In this document: piece by piece, positions 8,283-16,568 of the stretch
Layout: each line of letters opens with the position of its first letter
Numbering within the stretch: the first letter of the stretch is position 1
Position numbers and translations under genes: made by a program
Assembly: GCA_964497585.1 (NCBI GenBank)
Contig: CAZCDS010000021.1
Coordinates: forward strand, 32,778-96,777
DNA: 64,000 bases
Direction: 5' to 3'
DNA from: CAZCDS01 sp964497585
GTDB lineage: Bacteria; Desulfobacterota; Desulfomonilia; Desulfomonilales; Desulfomonilaceae
Notes under the pieces: generated by a model
Databases searched by the model: none
Seen by the model: the letters and a program-made list of their open reading frames with translations, nothing else
What the model was told of the DNA's origin: nothing

Positions 8283-9299
8283 ATGGAGGCGGAACTCAGA
8301 AAGATCAAAGCCGATGCCCTGGAAGCGCTCGGTTCGCTCTCCGACGGGAAGGCTTTGGCGGAGATCAGGACCCGGGTGCTAGGCCGCAAGGGGGAATTGA
8401 CCCAACTGCTGAGGGGGCTCCGGGATCTGGCTCCTGATTTGCGATCCGAGGCCGGCCGACTAGCCAATAGGGTCAAGGTCGAGCTGCAAGAGGAATTCGA
8501 CCGAGCAGAGGAATTCCTCCGGCAGCGCGCGGAACTCGAAAGGCTGCAATCGGAATCGGTCGACGTGACGCTTCCCGGACGGAGATTCATACTGGGCCGG
8601 CGGCACATTCTCAACCGGGCCGCGGACGTCATGATCGAGATCTTTCGGGGATTGGGCTTTCAGTTGGCCGAAGGGCCTGAAGTGGAGTTCGACTATTACA
8701 ACTTCGAAGCACTCAACATTCCCAGGGACCATCCGGCCCGAGACATGCAGGACACCTTCTATTTCTCGGACAATGTGGTTTTGAGGACCCACACGTCACC
8801 CGTTCAGATTCGCGTCATGGAGCAACAACAGCCGCCTGTTCGGATCATCTGTCCGGGCAAGGTCTATCGCCGCGACGCGGACCTCACCCACTCCCCCATG
8901 TTCATGCAGATCGAGGGGCTGTGGGTCGACGAGGGCATATCCTTTTCGGATCTGAAGGGGATCCTTGTCGCGTTCGTTCACGAGTATTTCGGCCAGGAAG
9001 TGGGGCTGCGATTCCGTCCCAGCTTCTTCCCCTTCACGGAACCGTCCGCGGAAGTGGACATCCAGTGTGTGGTCTGCGGCGGGTCCGGGTGCAGAACCTG
9101 CTCCGACACCGGCTGGCTGGAGATCCTCGGGTCAGGGATGGTCGATCCGACGCTCTATGGCTTCGTCAATTACGATCCTGAGGTCTACACGGGTTTTGCC
9201 TTCGGCGTGGGAATCGAGCGCGTTGCCATGCTCAAGTATGGTATTCCCGATATCCGGACCTTCTATGAGAACGACGTCCGATTCCTCAATCAATTTTAG
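8283..9299 (+). CDS. pheS: Phenylalanyl-tRNA synthetase alpha subunit
   Basis: 338 aa. A coiled-coil N-terminus (residues 1-80) is followed by the class II catalytic core: motif 1 around HILNRAADVMIEIFRGLGFQLAEGPEVE, motif 2 HTSPVQIRVM…KVYRRDADLTHSPMFMQIEGLWVDE, and motif 3 GFAFGVGIERVAMLKYGIPDIR. With PheT it forms the alpha2-beta2 enzyme that charges tRNA-Phe. The first Met of a longer open frame (8181) gives a non-homologous 34-residue extension, so ATG 8283 (AGGGG upstream) is preferred. Insertion CVVCGGSGCRTCSDTGW near the C-terminus resembles the Zn-site loop present in many bacterial PheS. Confidence 0.97.
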   Translation: MEAELRKIKADALEALGSLSDGKALAEIRTRVLGRKGELTQLLRGLRDLAPDLRSEAGRLANRVKVELQEEFDRAEEFLRQRAELERLQSESVDVTLPGRRFILGRRHILNRAADVMIEIFRGLGFQLAEGPEVEFDYYNFEALNIPRDHPARDMQDTFYFSDNVVLRTHTSPVQIRVMEQQQPPVRIICPGKVYRRDADLTHSPMFMQIEGLWVDEGISFSDLKGILVAFVHEYFGQEVGLRFRPSFFPFTEPSAEVDIQCVVCGGSGCRTCSDTGWLEILGSGMVDPTLYGFVNYDPEVYTGFAFGVGIERVAMLKYGIPDIRTFYENDVRFLNQF

Positions 9300-9322
9300 T
9301 CGGCAAGAAAGGGTAGGGGATC

Positions 9323-11758
9323 ATGCTCGTCAGCTTCAATTGGCTGAAGGAGTTCGTGGAGATTGATCGGTCCGCGGAGGAGATCGCGGATCTCCTCACC
9401 ATGGGCGGAATCGAGGTGGAAGGCATCACCCGCGAAGGCGAGGGTCTGGACAAGGTCTTCACTGCGCGGATCGTCGAGATCAATCCCCATCCGTCGGTCG
9501 AGAAGCTGAGTCTCGCCCGGATCAGCCTGGACGGCCGGGAAGTGACCGTGGTCTGCGGCGCGCCGAATATTGAAGTGGGGCAGATCGTGCCGTACGTCGG
9601 TCCGGGCGCGGTGCTGCCGTCGGGATTCGAGATTTCCGAGCGTGAGATTCACGGCGTCCGCTCTCCGGGGATGATCTGCTCGGAGAAGGAACTGGAACTG
9701 GGCGAAGACGAGTCAGGGATACTCATATTCGATCCGGAAACCCCGGTCGGCCTTCCGCTGACCCAAGCGATTCCCGACGTCAGCGACTCAGTGCTGGAAA
9801 CGTCGATAACACCAAATCGGGGTGATTGTCTGTCCATACTCGGGACCGCCCGGGAAGTGGCCGCACTGCTGGGCAAACCCTGGAAGATTCCGGACATACC
9901 TCTGAAAGAGGGGGCCGTCTCTATTCATGAGAGGGTAAGGATCGAGGTCCCTGATTACGACCTCTGTCCGCGATATGTCGCCCGCATGGTTGAAGGAGTC
10001 ACGATCGGCCCGTCGCCCTTCGATGTCAGGCTCAGGCTCACGCGGTCCGGGATGCGTCCCATATCCAACGTCGTCGACGCGACGAACCTGATCCTTGTCG
10101 AGTGTGGGCAACCGCTCCACGCATTCGACTACGACCTCCTCGAGGAAGGTCGGATCGTCGTTCGCCGCGCGGACCCCGACGAACGCTTCGTCACCCTCGA
10201 CGATGTGGAAAGGATCATGCCGGAGCACGCCCTGATGATCCGGGACGGCAAGAGATCCGTCGCGCTCGCGGGCATCATGGGTGGTCTGAATTCCGAGATC
10301 TGCGAGGGGACGGAACGCGTCCTCATAGAGAGCGCGTGCTTCGAAAGATTCAGTACCCGGCGGACGGCCAAGGCTCTCGGGATGAATACCGAGGCCTCCT
10401 TCCGCTTCGAGCGGGGAGTGGACCCTGAAGGATCGCTCTGGGCCGCGCACAGGGCCGCCTACCTGACTCAGAAATTGGCTGGGGGAACCGTCCTCGCCGG
10501 GCTCATAGATGTGTACCCGGAACCGATAGAACGGCCGACGGTTCCCGTGCGTGTGAAGCAGACCAACAGACTGCTCGGCACCGACATCAAGAAGAAGGAG
10601 ATGGTCTCCTGCCTGGAACGGCTGGGAATTCGTGTGGAGAACAATGGTAGAGAAAGCTTCAACGCGACTCCTCCCCCCTGGCGGTGGGATCTGGAGAGGG
10701 ACGTGGACATGGCCGAGGAGCTCGCTCGGATATACGGCTTTCAGAAGATACCGGTTTCCATGCCCTCCTATGAGTCCGCGCCGGACAGGAGTGCTGAAGG
10801 GCTCCACAGGATCAGGTTGGTGGGTGACCTTATGGCCGCGTCGGGCTTTTCAGAGGTCATCACCATGTCCTTCGTTTCGGCCAAGGCTGCCAAGGAATTC
10901 ATCGCAAAGGAGGACGCCCCGCAGTTGGCCCTCATTAATCCTCTTACCGAGGACATTGCGGTGATGAGGACATCGTTGATCCCTGGGCTCCTTTCCGCGA
11001 TGAAGCGGAACGTGAGCTTCCGATCAGAGGATCTGAGGCTCTATGAGATCGGCAGGACCTTCGTCCCCGTTCCGGGTGAAGAGCTTCCCCGTGAGGACTT
11101 GATGTTGGCCGGATTGGCCACCGGCGCCCGGTACCCGCAGCTTTGGCACTTCCAGCGGGGAGAGGTCGACGAGCGCGGCAAGGTGAGAGCGAGGCCGGCA
11201 GTGGACTTCTACGATTTAAAAGGCGCACTGGAGATTCTGTTGGAAGGTCTCGGGGTTGATCAGATTTCCTACGAACCGTCGAAGATTTCTTTTCTCCATC
11301 CGGGCAAATCCGCGGACGTGCTGGTCGGTGGTGAAAAGGTAGGTTATCTCGGAGAGTTATCACCGGCAAAGATTCGAGAACATGAACTTGCGGCTCAGGT
11401 TCTGGTTTTCGAGATTCTCCTGGAGCCTCTGTTTGTTCGGAGCCGCAAGGATGGGGTTTTTAAGCCTCTTCCCCGCTACCCCTATGTGGAAAGGGATTTA
11501 TCAATTATCGTTGAAGAAAAAGTTTCAGGTGATGTGATTAAACGGTTGATTTCACGTTCGAGCCATGATATCATTGACTCCGTGATCTTATTTGATTTGT
11601 ATCAAGGAGAATCGATCCCGAAAGGTCATCGGAGCATGGCCTTCAGGATTCGATACCAGTGTGAGGATCGAACTCTGACCGACGAGGAAGTCCAGGAGGT
11701 TCATTCCCGTGTGCTGGAGACGCTCAAGAAGGAAGTGGGTGCTTCGCTGAGGGAATGA
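9323..11758 (+). CDS. pheT: Phenylalanyl-tRNA synthetase beta subunit
   Basis: 811 aa, full length. Domains in order: OB-fold tRNA-binding EMAP-like domain (about 40-150; SLARISLDGREVTVVCGAPN), B3/B4 editing domain (about 210-390; RPISNVVDATNLILVECGQPLHAFDYDLL), B5 DNA-binding-like domain (about 400-475), catalytic-like core, and the C-terminal anticodon-binding FDX-ACB domain (KPLPRYPYVERDLSIIVEEKVSGDVI…). It starts 23 bp after pheS. The last third is a little more AT-rich than the rest, but no break is seen. Confidence 0.97.
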   Translation: MLVSFNWLKEFVEIDRSAEEIADLLTMGGIEVEGITREGEGLDKVFTARIVEINPHPSVEKLSLARISLDGREVTVVCGAPNIEVGQIVPYVGPGAVLPSGFEISEREIHGVRSPGMICSEKELELGEDESGILIFDPETPVGLPLTQAIPDVSDSVLETSITPNRGDCLSILGTAREVAALLGKPWKIPDIPLKEGAVSIHERVRIEVPDYDLCPRYVARMVEGVTIGPSPFDVRLRLTRSGMRPISNVVDATNLILVECGQPLHAFDYDLLEEGRIVVRRADPDERFVTLDDVERIMPEHALMIRDGKRSVALAGIMGGLNSEICEGTERVLIESACFERFSTRRTAKALGMNTEASFRFERGVDPEGSLWAAHRAAYLTQKLAGGTVLAGLIDVYPEPIERPTVPVRVKQTNRLLGTDIKKKEMVSCLERLGIRVENNGRESFNATPPPWRWDLERDVDMAEELARIYGFQKIPVSMPSYESAPDRSAEGLHRIRLVGDLMAASGFSEVITMSFVSAKAAKEFIAKEDAPQLALINPLTEDIAVMRTSLIPGLLSAMKRNVSFRSEDLRLYEIGRTFVPVPGEELPREDLMLAGLATGARYPQLWHFQRGEVDERGKVRARPAVDFYDLKGALEILLEGLGVDQISYEPSKISFLHPGKSADVLVGGEKVGYLGELSPAKIREHELAAQVLVFEILLEPLFVRSRKDGVFKPLPRYPYVERDLSIIVEEKVSGDVIKRLISRSSHDIIDSVILFDLYQGESIPKGHRSMAFRIRYQCEDRTLTDEEVQEVHSRVLETLKKEVGASLRE

Positions 11759-11871
11759 CGCGTGAAACGTCGGCGTGAGGGAGGGAAATATCGGGGGTCG
11801 ACGTTCGAAAAAGGCTCCGGGAAGCCAACGAACGTGGTCGGACGAATCCGTATGTGAGGGGTGGTCAAGTT

Positions 11872-12291
11872 ATGACGGTCGCAATTCCCGAAAAACAGTA
11901 TTTCAAGATCGGCGAAGTGAGCGAAATACTGAACGTGGAACCTTACGTGCTCAGGTACTGGGAATCTGAATTCAAGATCCTCAAGCCGACGCGGACCAGG
12001 GCCCGACAGAGGCTTTACCACAAAAAGGATCTTGAACTCCTCATGGAAATCAAGCACCTTCTCTATGACGAGAAGTTCACCATTGCCGGCGCCAAGAAAC
12101 GGCTCCAAGAGATGAGGAAGCAGGAAGCAGCGAATAAGAGGGCCAAGAAGACCTCGAAGGTCGAGAAAGCCGCTCCTGTGGCCAATCCCGGGGCACCCGA
12201 GCCGGCTGAGGAAGTTCCCGCGGATTACAAAGAGATTCTCAGGGAAATCAAGAAAGAACTCAAGGAACTGAGAGCAATTCTCGAAGGGTAA
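11872..12291 (+). CDS. MerR-family transcriptional regulator downstream of pheT
   Basis: 139 aa. The N-terminal winged HTH (residues 7-75: FKIGEVSEILNVEPYVLRYWESEFKILKPTRTRARQRLYHKKDLELL) is a textbook MerR DNA-binding domain. The C-terminal part is Lys/Glu/Ala-rich with a predicted coiled coil (EILREIKKELKELRAI) and no effector-binding cysteines. Short MerR proteins of this type commonly follow pheT in Desulfobacterota. ATG 11872 with GAGGGG 11 nt upstream is preferred to the GTG at 11854. Its target is unknown. Confidence 0.88.
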   Translation: MTVAIPEKQYFKIGEVSEILNVEPYVLRYWESEFKILKPTRTRARQRLYHKKDLELLMEIKHLLYDEKFTIAGAKKRLQEMRKQEAANKRAKKTSKVEKAAPVANPGAPEPAEEVPADYKEILREIKKELKELRAILEG

Positions 12292-12597
12292 CCATAGCCC
12301 TGTTCGCAGAGGCTCGGCCCGACGGCCTCCCAATTCCTACCTCATGAGTCTTCCGGCGCGCCAGCCGGAAAGAGGACCAGCGGACTCATCCACCCCATCC
12401 TACACAGTCCCTGCGAGACCCGGGTCATGCTTGCCATGACCTTTTTTTGTGAATGCGCGGATTCCCCCCCACCGCTGACCCGGCGGGCCTTTTTTCATTG
12501 CTCTGTGGGGCTCGGGAGATTATATTGATAAGAAGACGTGGATTATCTCGGGACACGTCTCCAATTCCGTTTCATCAAGCAGCCGAGGAGTCGAGAA
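12292..12597. other. Intergenic region with tandem terminators
   Basis: Contains a hairpin TTCCGGC-GCGCCA-GCCGGAA (about 12351-12371), a strong intrinsic terminator at 12423-12448 and a second T-run at about 12490. I searched for a tRNA, common at this locus in relatives, and found no acceptor or T-loop pairing. Confidence 0.6.
12423..12448 (+). terminator. Intrinsic terminator of the rpmI-rplT-pheST-merR operon
   Basis: GGTCATG / CATGACC stem with loop CTTGC, followed directly by seven T. It is a textbook rho-independent terminator. A second hairpin/T-run (CCCACCG…CGGCGGGCC then six T) follows within 60 bp. Confidence 0.9.
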
Positions 12598-12789
12598 ATG
12601 AGCGATAGCACGCCTATGCACTGTCCAGGATTCGAGGAGCACAAGGATCTCAAGGCATTTATCTGCAAGTGCCCCAAGTGCGGGAAAGAAAACGAGATTT
12701 TCTCCGACGAGTTTGACAGGCCGCGCAGGTGCGTGGGATGCAAGGAGCAGATCGACTTCAGAGAGTGCACCATCGAGACCAGTAGCTAG
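12598..12789 (+). CDS. Small zinc-ribbon protein
   Basis: 63 aa. Two CxxC-type pairs (CKCPKCGKENEIF…RRCVGCKEQ) form a single zinc ribbon, with an acidic linker between the knuckles. A further Cys lies near each end (MHCPGF, FRECTI). ATG 12598 has GAGGAG 9 nt upstream. It stands alone between the phe operon terminators and the convergent C1 operon. Role unknown; zinc ribbons of this size often mediate protein-protein or nucleic-acid contacts. Confidence 0.75.
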   Translation: MSDSTPMHCPGFEEHKDLKAFICKCPKCGKENEIFSDEFDRPRRCVGCKEQIDFRECTIETSS

Positions 12790-13011
12790 CCATCTGTGTA
12801 ATCCAGCCAGCGCGGGAGCTTGGGGACCGGTTACGCGTGGATTAGCCGCCCCATTCTTCCGTGAGGGGACTGTTTCGCGCGAAGAGGCATACCCTTCCCC
12901 GCGAAGGGGTTCTCGACGTTCCGCGGCGCGCCCCCCGTACGAGAGGAAGAGAGGCCGGGGGATGCCACTCAGGTGGGAAGCGAGTCCGCTCGCTTTGATG
13001 AGTTATCCGTG

Positions 13012-14547
13012 CTACCGTCTGGTGTGCACGTTGGCATAGCCCGATTTGCGTTCACCCACGGGCAGAAAGATCTTGAACGCAGTGCCCTTTCCCGGCTGGC
13101 TTTCCACGTCGATCCTCCCGCCGTGCTCTCGAATGAATCCGTAGCAGATGCTCAATCCGAGCCCGACCCCTTTGACCTCTTTCTTCGTGGTGAAGAAGGC
13201 GTCAAAGATTCGTTCCAGGTTCGCGGGAGGAATCCCAACGCCGGTGTCCTGAATAACCACGAGGATTTCCTCACAGGCGCGGTCATGGGCGCTCTTGAGT
13301 ATCAACTCCCCGCCGGAGGGCATCGCGGTATTTGCATTGATAATCATGTTGATAAAGACCTGCTTGAGCTGGTTCTCGACGGCCATGATTCTCGGCAGGT
13401 CCGATGCAAGCTCGGTCTTGACTCGGATGTTGAGGTTCTTGAATTGTCTCTCGTAGAACAGCAGGGTCTCCTCCAGGAGTTTGTTCACGTCCGTGGGATG
13501 CTTGTGACCTTCCTCGTCAGGCTTGAAGAACTTGAGCATCTTGATGAGCAATCCGGAGGTCCGCTTGCATTCGTTGTAGGCCAGGTCGAGGTACTTCCTC
13601 TTGCTGTCCTGCTCCCCGATGGAGTCCTTGATCAACTCAAGGCAGTTCATGATTCCGTAAATGGGGTTGTTCAGCTCATGCGCCAACTGGGAGGCCATCT
13701 TCCCCATCGCGGAGAGCCTCTCCGACTGAACGAGTTGCGATCGGAGCCGTTTGGCTTCGGTAATGTCCCTCATCAGGCCCTGGTACCCGAGGACATTGCC
13801 GGAGCTGTCGCGCGCAGCATACCCACTCATGGTAATATCTCTGACTGAACCGTCCTGCCTGACGATTTGCAGCTCATAGTCCCTGATGTGACCGTCTTTG
13901 GTAAACTGGCGTCGGAAATTGACCACATCGTCCGCATTGACGAACAGATCCCGATAGTAGTTCATCCCGAGAAACTCGTTACGGGAGTATCCGGTGAGTT
14001 CGCAGAGCGCATCATTGCAGTCGATGACCATTCCTTTGTCGTCGGAGATGAATACCCCGTCGAGCATATTGGTAAAGAGATCACGGTACTTGGTCTCCAA
14101 CGCCTGGAGTTTGCGCTGGTAAATCCTCTCCTGAGTCCGGTCCACGACGAAGCCGCGGTATCCCCCGATTTCGCCTCGCCTGTCCAACCAGACATGACTA
14201 GAAAGGGTCACATAGAGTGGAGAGTCGTCTTTTCGTCTGAATATTGCCTCGTATTCTCTTACGAAGCCATTGGTCTCGATCTTTCCCTTGAAGATCCCGC
14301 GATCCGTGGGGTTGTACCAGAGGTCCGTATTCAGATCCAAGATCAGGACCTCTTCCTTGACCCGGTAACCGAGCATGGCCACGAGTGCGTCGTTGCAGTC
14401 GAGAAAGGTCCCTTCCCGGGTAGAAATGTAGAAGCCATCCCTCGCCTGGGCAAAGAACTCTTCGTAGTTGCGCTCGATCGCGTGGAGCCGCTCCTCAATC
14501 TCCTCCCGTGTCATGTCGATGGCCGACTGAAAACGACGGGTACCCAT
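13012..14547 (-). CDS. Cytoplasmic PAS-PAS sensor histidine kinase
   Basis: 511 aa with no TM segment or signal peptide, hence a soluble sensor. PAS 1 spans about 25-140 and PAS 2 about 150-265 (both with the CNDAL…GY motif). The HisKA dimerisation domain carries the phospho-acceptor His290 (QLAHELNNP). The HATPase has N box (INMIINANTAMPSGG), G1 (DTGVGIPP), F box (IFDAFFTTK) and G2 (GVGLGLSI). It is the last gene of a minus-strand operon whose first gene is a response regulator (23874-24452), 21 nt after metF. The inferred role is to sense redox or C1 status and signal to that regulator. Confidence 0.93.
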   Translation of the reverse strand: MGTRRFQSAIDMTREEIEERLHAIERNYEEFFAQARDGFYISTREGTFLDCNDALVAMLGYRVKEEVLILDLNTDLWYNPTDRGIFKGKIETNGFVREYEAIFRRKDDSPLYVTLSSHVWLDRRGEIGGYRGFVVDRTQERIYQRKLQALETKYRDLFTNMLDGVFISDDKGMVIDCNDALCELTGYSRNEFLGMNYYRDLFVNADDVVNFRRQFTKDGHIRDYELQIVRQDGSVRDITMSGYAARDSSGNVLGYQGLMRDITEAKRLRSQLVQSERLSAMGKMASQLAHELNNPIYGIMNCLELIKDSIGEQDSKRKYLDLAYNECKRTSGLLIKMLKFFKPDEEGHKHPTDVNKLLEETLLFYERQFKNLNIRVKTELASDLPRIMAVENQLKQVFINMIINANTAMPSGGELILKSAHDRACEEILVVIQDTGVGIPPANLERIFDAFFTTKKEVKGVGLGLSICYGFIREHGGRIDVESQPGKGTAFKIFLPVGERKSGYANVHTRR

Positions 14548-14568
14548 ATTCCCTCCTCAAGCCCGGGA

Positions 14569-15462
14569 CTACTCCGACGTGGTGATGCCGGCCAACTCGA
14601 GGATGCGCGGTACCGTCTCTTCCTTGCCGATGGCCATGATGTGAACTCCGTCCGCGATATTCTCGTCTTTTATAGTCCTGATCATGCGAGCGGCAATGTT
14701 GATGCCCGTTTCCAGGGCTTTTCCCTTCGGCGCGCCTGCCAGTTCGTCAATGAGTTGTTTCGGTACGAAGATACCCGGTACGTTTTTGTTCATGAATTTA
14801 GCCATTCCTGCGCTTACCAGCAACACAATTCCCGCGAGGATCTTCACCTTGAACTTGCGAGCGTAGTCCATGAAGTTCCTGAAATTGCCTAGATCGTAGA
14901 TTGCCTGGGTCTGGATGAACTGTGCGCCGGCCTCTATCTTTTTCTCGAACTTAACCAGTTGAGGCTCCAACGGATGTGCTTCAGGGGTCACGATCGCACC
15001 GCGGCAGAATCGTGGGGCGCCGTCGAGGGGATTTCCCGCGAGGTCGGTACCTTCCTCAAGCGTATGGATGGCATCGAGCAACTGGACCGAATCGAGATCA
15101 AAAACACCTTTGGCTTCCTTGTGATCTCCGACGACCACCGCGTCCCCGGTAAGGCAGAGCACATTATCGATCCCCCGGCTGTACGCGAAGAACAGGTCGC
15201 CCTGAAGCGCGATGCGATTCCTGTCCCGGCACGTCATCTGGAGGATCGGTTCACCTCCCAGTTCCTTGACCAGGAGCGCGCCTCCCAGTGAGGGATACCT
15301 CAGAACGGAACTCTGGTTGTCCGTCACGTTCATCGCATCGACGCAATCCTTGAGCAGCTCGATATGGTGCTTGACGGGTTCGAGGTTGCACCCCTTCGGA
15401 GGACCCACCTCAGCGGTAACGACAAACTTCCCCGAGTCGAGAGCTTCTTTGAATCGACTCAT
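14569..15462 (-). CDS. metF: Methylenetetrahydrofolate reductase, MetF-like (copy 1)
   Basis: 297 aa TIM-barrel flavoprotein that reduces methylene-THF to methyl-THF. Active-site Glu is visible in FVVTAEVGPPKG, the flavin/folate TGD motif in NVLCLTGDAVVVGDH, and the C-terminal region GIVLLVSAGMAKFMNKNVPGI. It follows MetV on the same strand (219-bp gap containing a hairpin), so it is the catalytic subunit of a MetFV-type reductase in the methyl branch of the Wood-Ljungdahl pathway. The NuoE/F/G-like genes upstream would link it to NAD(P)H. Confidence 0.93.
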   Translation of the reverse strand: MSRFKEALDSGKFVVTAEVGPPKGCNLEPVKHHIELLKDCVDAMNVTDNQSSVLRYPSLGGALLVKELGGEPILQMTCRDRNRIALQGDLFFAYSRGIDNVLCLTGDAVVVGDHKEAKGVFDLDSVQLLDAIHTLEEGTDLAGNPLDGAPRFCRGAIVTPEAHPLEPQLVKFEKKIEAGAQFIQTQAIYDLGNFRNFMDYARKFKVKILAGIVLLVSAGMAKFMNKNVPGIFVPKQLIDELAGAPKGKALETGINIAARMIRTIKDENIADGVHIMAIGKEETVPRILELAGITTSE

Positions 15463-15533
15463 CGGTAACCCCTTTCTGTATCTCGCTGCTTAAGTATGAG
15501 GTTGATTTCTCCACCTCGAAGGACCCCCTTACA

Positions 15534-15561
15534 GACTCCTCTCCTCCAAGGGAGAGGAGTC
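15534..15561. repeat. Perfect 11-bp hairpin between metV and metF
   Basis: GACTCCTCTCC / GGAGAGGAGTC with loop TCCAAG, within the 219-bp gap separating two co-directional operon genes. No U-tract follows on either strand. It resembles the REP-like hairpin at 16434-16462 in base composition and may be an mRNA stabiliser or a dispersed repeat. Confidence 0.5.
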
Positions 15562-15681
15562 TCTGCCCCGTCCCGTGACCGAACCGAGAGGGGGACGTTG
15601 AACATGGCACATACTTGCACACGCTCGGGCCCTGAATCCTGTTTCCTACCGCGACCGGCCTACCCTATCAGGCGACACCGC

Positions 15682-16353
15682 CTACTGGTTTGCAGCCTCC
15701 TCGCGACTGTGCGTGAGATGCATGATCCCCGGCCGGAGGACCGCGTTATGGGATTTGGGCGGATGAAACCGCCGCATTCGGTCCAAACGGCCCTGTCCAG
15801 ACAATCGATTGTAGATCAGGGTCCAGGCACATTCCCGGCCGTTTCCGACCTCGCACATGCCGTCATCTGTTCCGCCGCAGGGACCGTTGAGAAGCCCCTT
15901 ATGACATGCGGTCACCGGACAGATGCCGCCCGTGTATGCGAGAACGCATTCTCCGCACTGGAGGCAGATCTCCGAATAGTGACCGGCCGGTCCTTCCTTT
16001 CCAATGAAGAGAGTGTTCAGAGCGGGGCAGACCGGCTTCCGGAGCTGTGACGCGGCTGTCTGGACGCCGAAGGCACAGGACATGACGAGGACCACGTCCG
16101 CAGCGCGCAGTTGGTCCCGGAACGCATAGCGCATCTCCCCGGTCACCTCGTCACAACCGGTCGGCGGAACAGCCGTCCCGGTGACGATCTTACCCGCATT
16201 GCTCAGCTCTTCGGCCATACGGGCGACCTCGACGATGCCGCCGGTGCCGCAGAGCGTGGCACAAGTGCCACAGCCGACAATGAAGACGTTGGTGTCTTGG
16301 GCAAGATTGTCGATGATCTCCTCGAAGGGCTTCATTTCCGTAATCGTTTTCAT
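15682..16353 (-). CDS. metV: MetV, zinc/FeS partner of methylenetetrahydrofolate reductase
   Basis: 223 aa. It matches the MTHFR C-terminal-domain family (MetV), which binds a [4Fe-4S] cluster and zinc and feeds electrons to MetF. Cys-rich motifs are VGCGTCATLCGTGG near the N-terminus, and CLQCGECV, GICPVTACHKGLLNGPCGG and C-E-V-G-N-G-R-E-C further on. ATG 16353 with GAGGA 8 nt upstream is preferred over a 14-residue longer reading. Hairpin-bearing gaps of about 215 bp lie on both sides, unusual inside an operon. Confidence 0.9.
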   Translation of the reverse strand: MKTITEMKPFEEIIDNLAQDTNVFIVGCGTCATLCGTGGIVEVARMAEELSNAGKIVTGTAVPPTGCDEVTGEMRYAFRDQLRAADVVLVMSCAFGVQTAASQLRKPVCPALNTLFIGKEGPAGHYSEICLQCGECVLAYTGGICPVTACHKGLLNGPCGGTDDGMCEVGNGRECAWTLIYNRLSGQGRLDRMRRFHPPKSHNAVLRPGIMHLTHSREEAANQ

Positions 16354-16433
16354 GCTCACGTCCTCGCGGTTGCTCCGACTGATGGCAAGGTGCAATCAGA
16401 CAAGTAAGGGCTGCCTCCTTGGGGATTTATCCC

Positions 16434-16462
16434 CACCCCCGCCCTTGTCCCAGGGGAGGGGA
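16434..16462. repeat. REP-like hairpin, copy 2, upstream of metV
   Basis: TCCCCACCCC pairs with GGGGAGGGGA (one mismatch) around CGCCCTTGTCCCA. It shares the loop word GCCCTTGT with 5345-5369. More G/C-rich complementary runs extend to about 16520. Confidence 0.4.
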
Positions 16463-16568
16463 CTTCGTGGGGCGGGCGTGCCCCCAAGCCATTCGCCCTT
16501 TCCCCTGGGGTGAGCGTTGGGATGAGGAAGTGATCCGCCATGCCTGTCCGCGAACCTTAATGATGCGG

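Noticed and set aside
12292..12597. tRNA gene after the phe operon
   Set aside because: No acceptor stem, T-loop (GTTCGAATC-like) or CCA end; the structure is explained by terminators.
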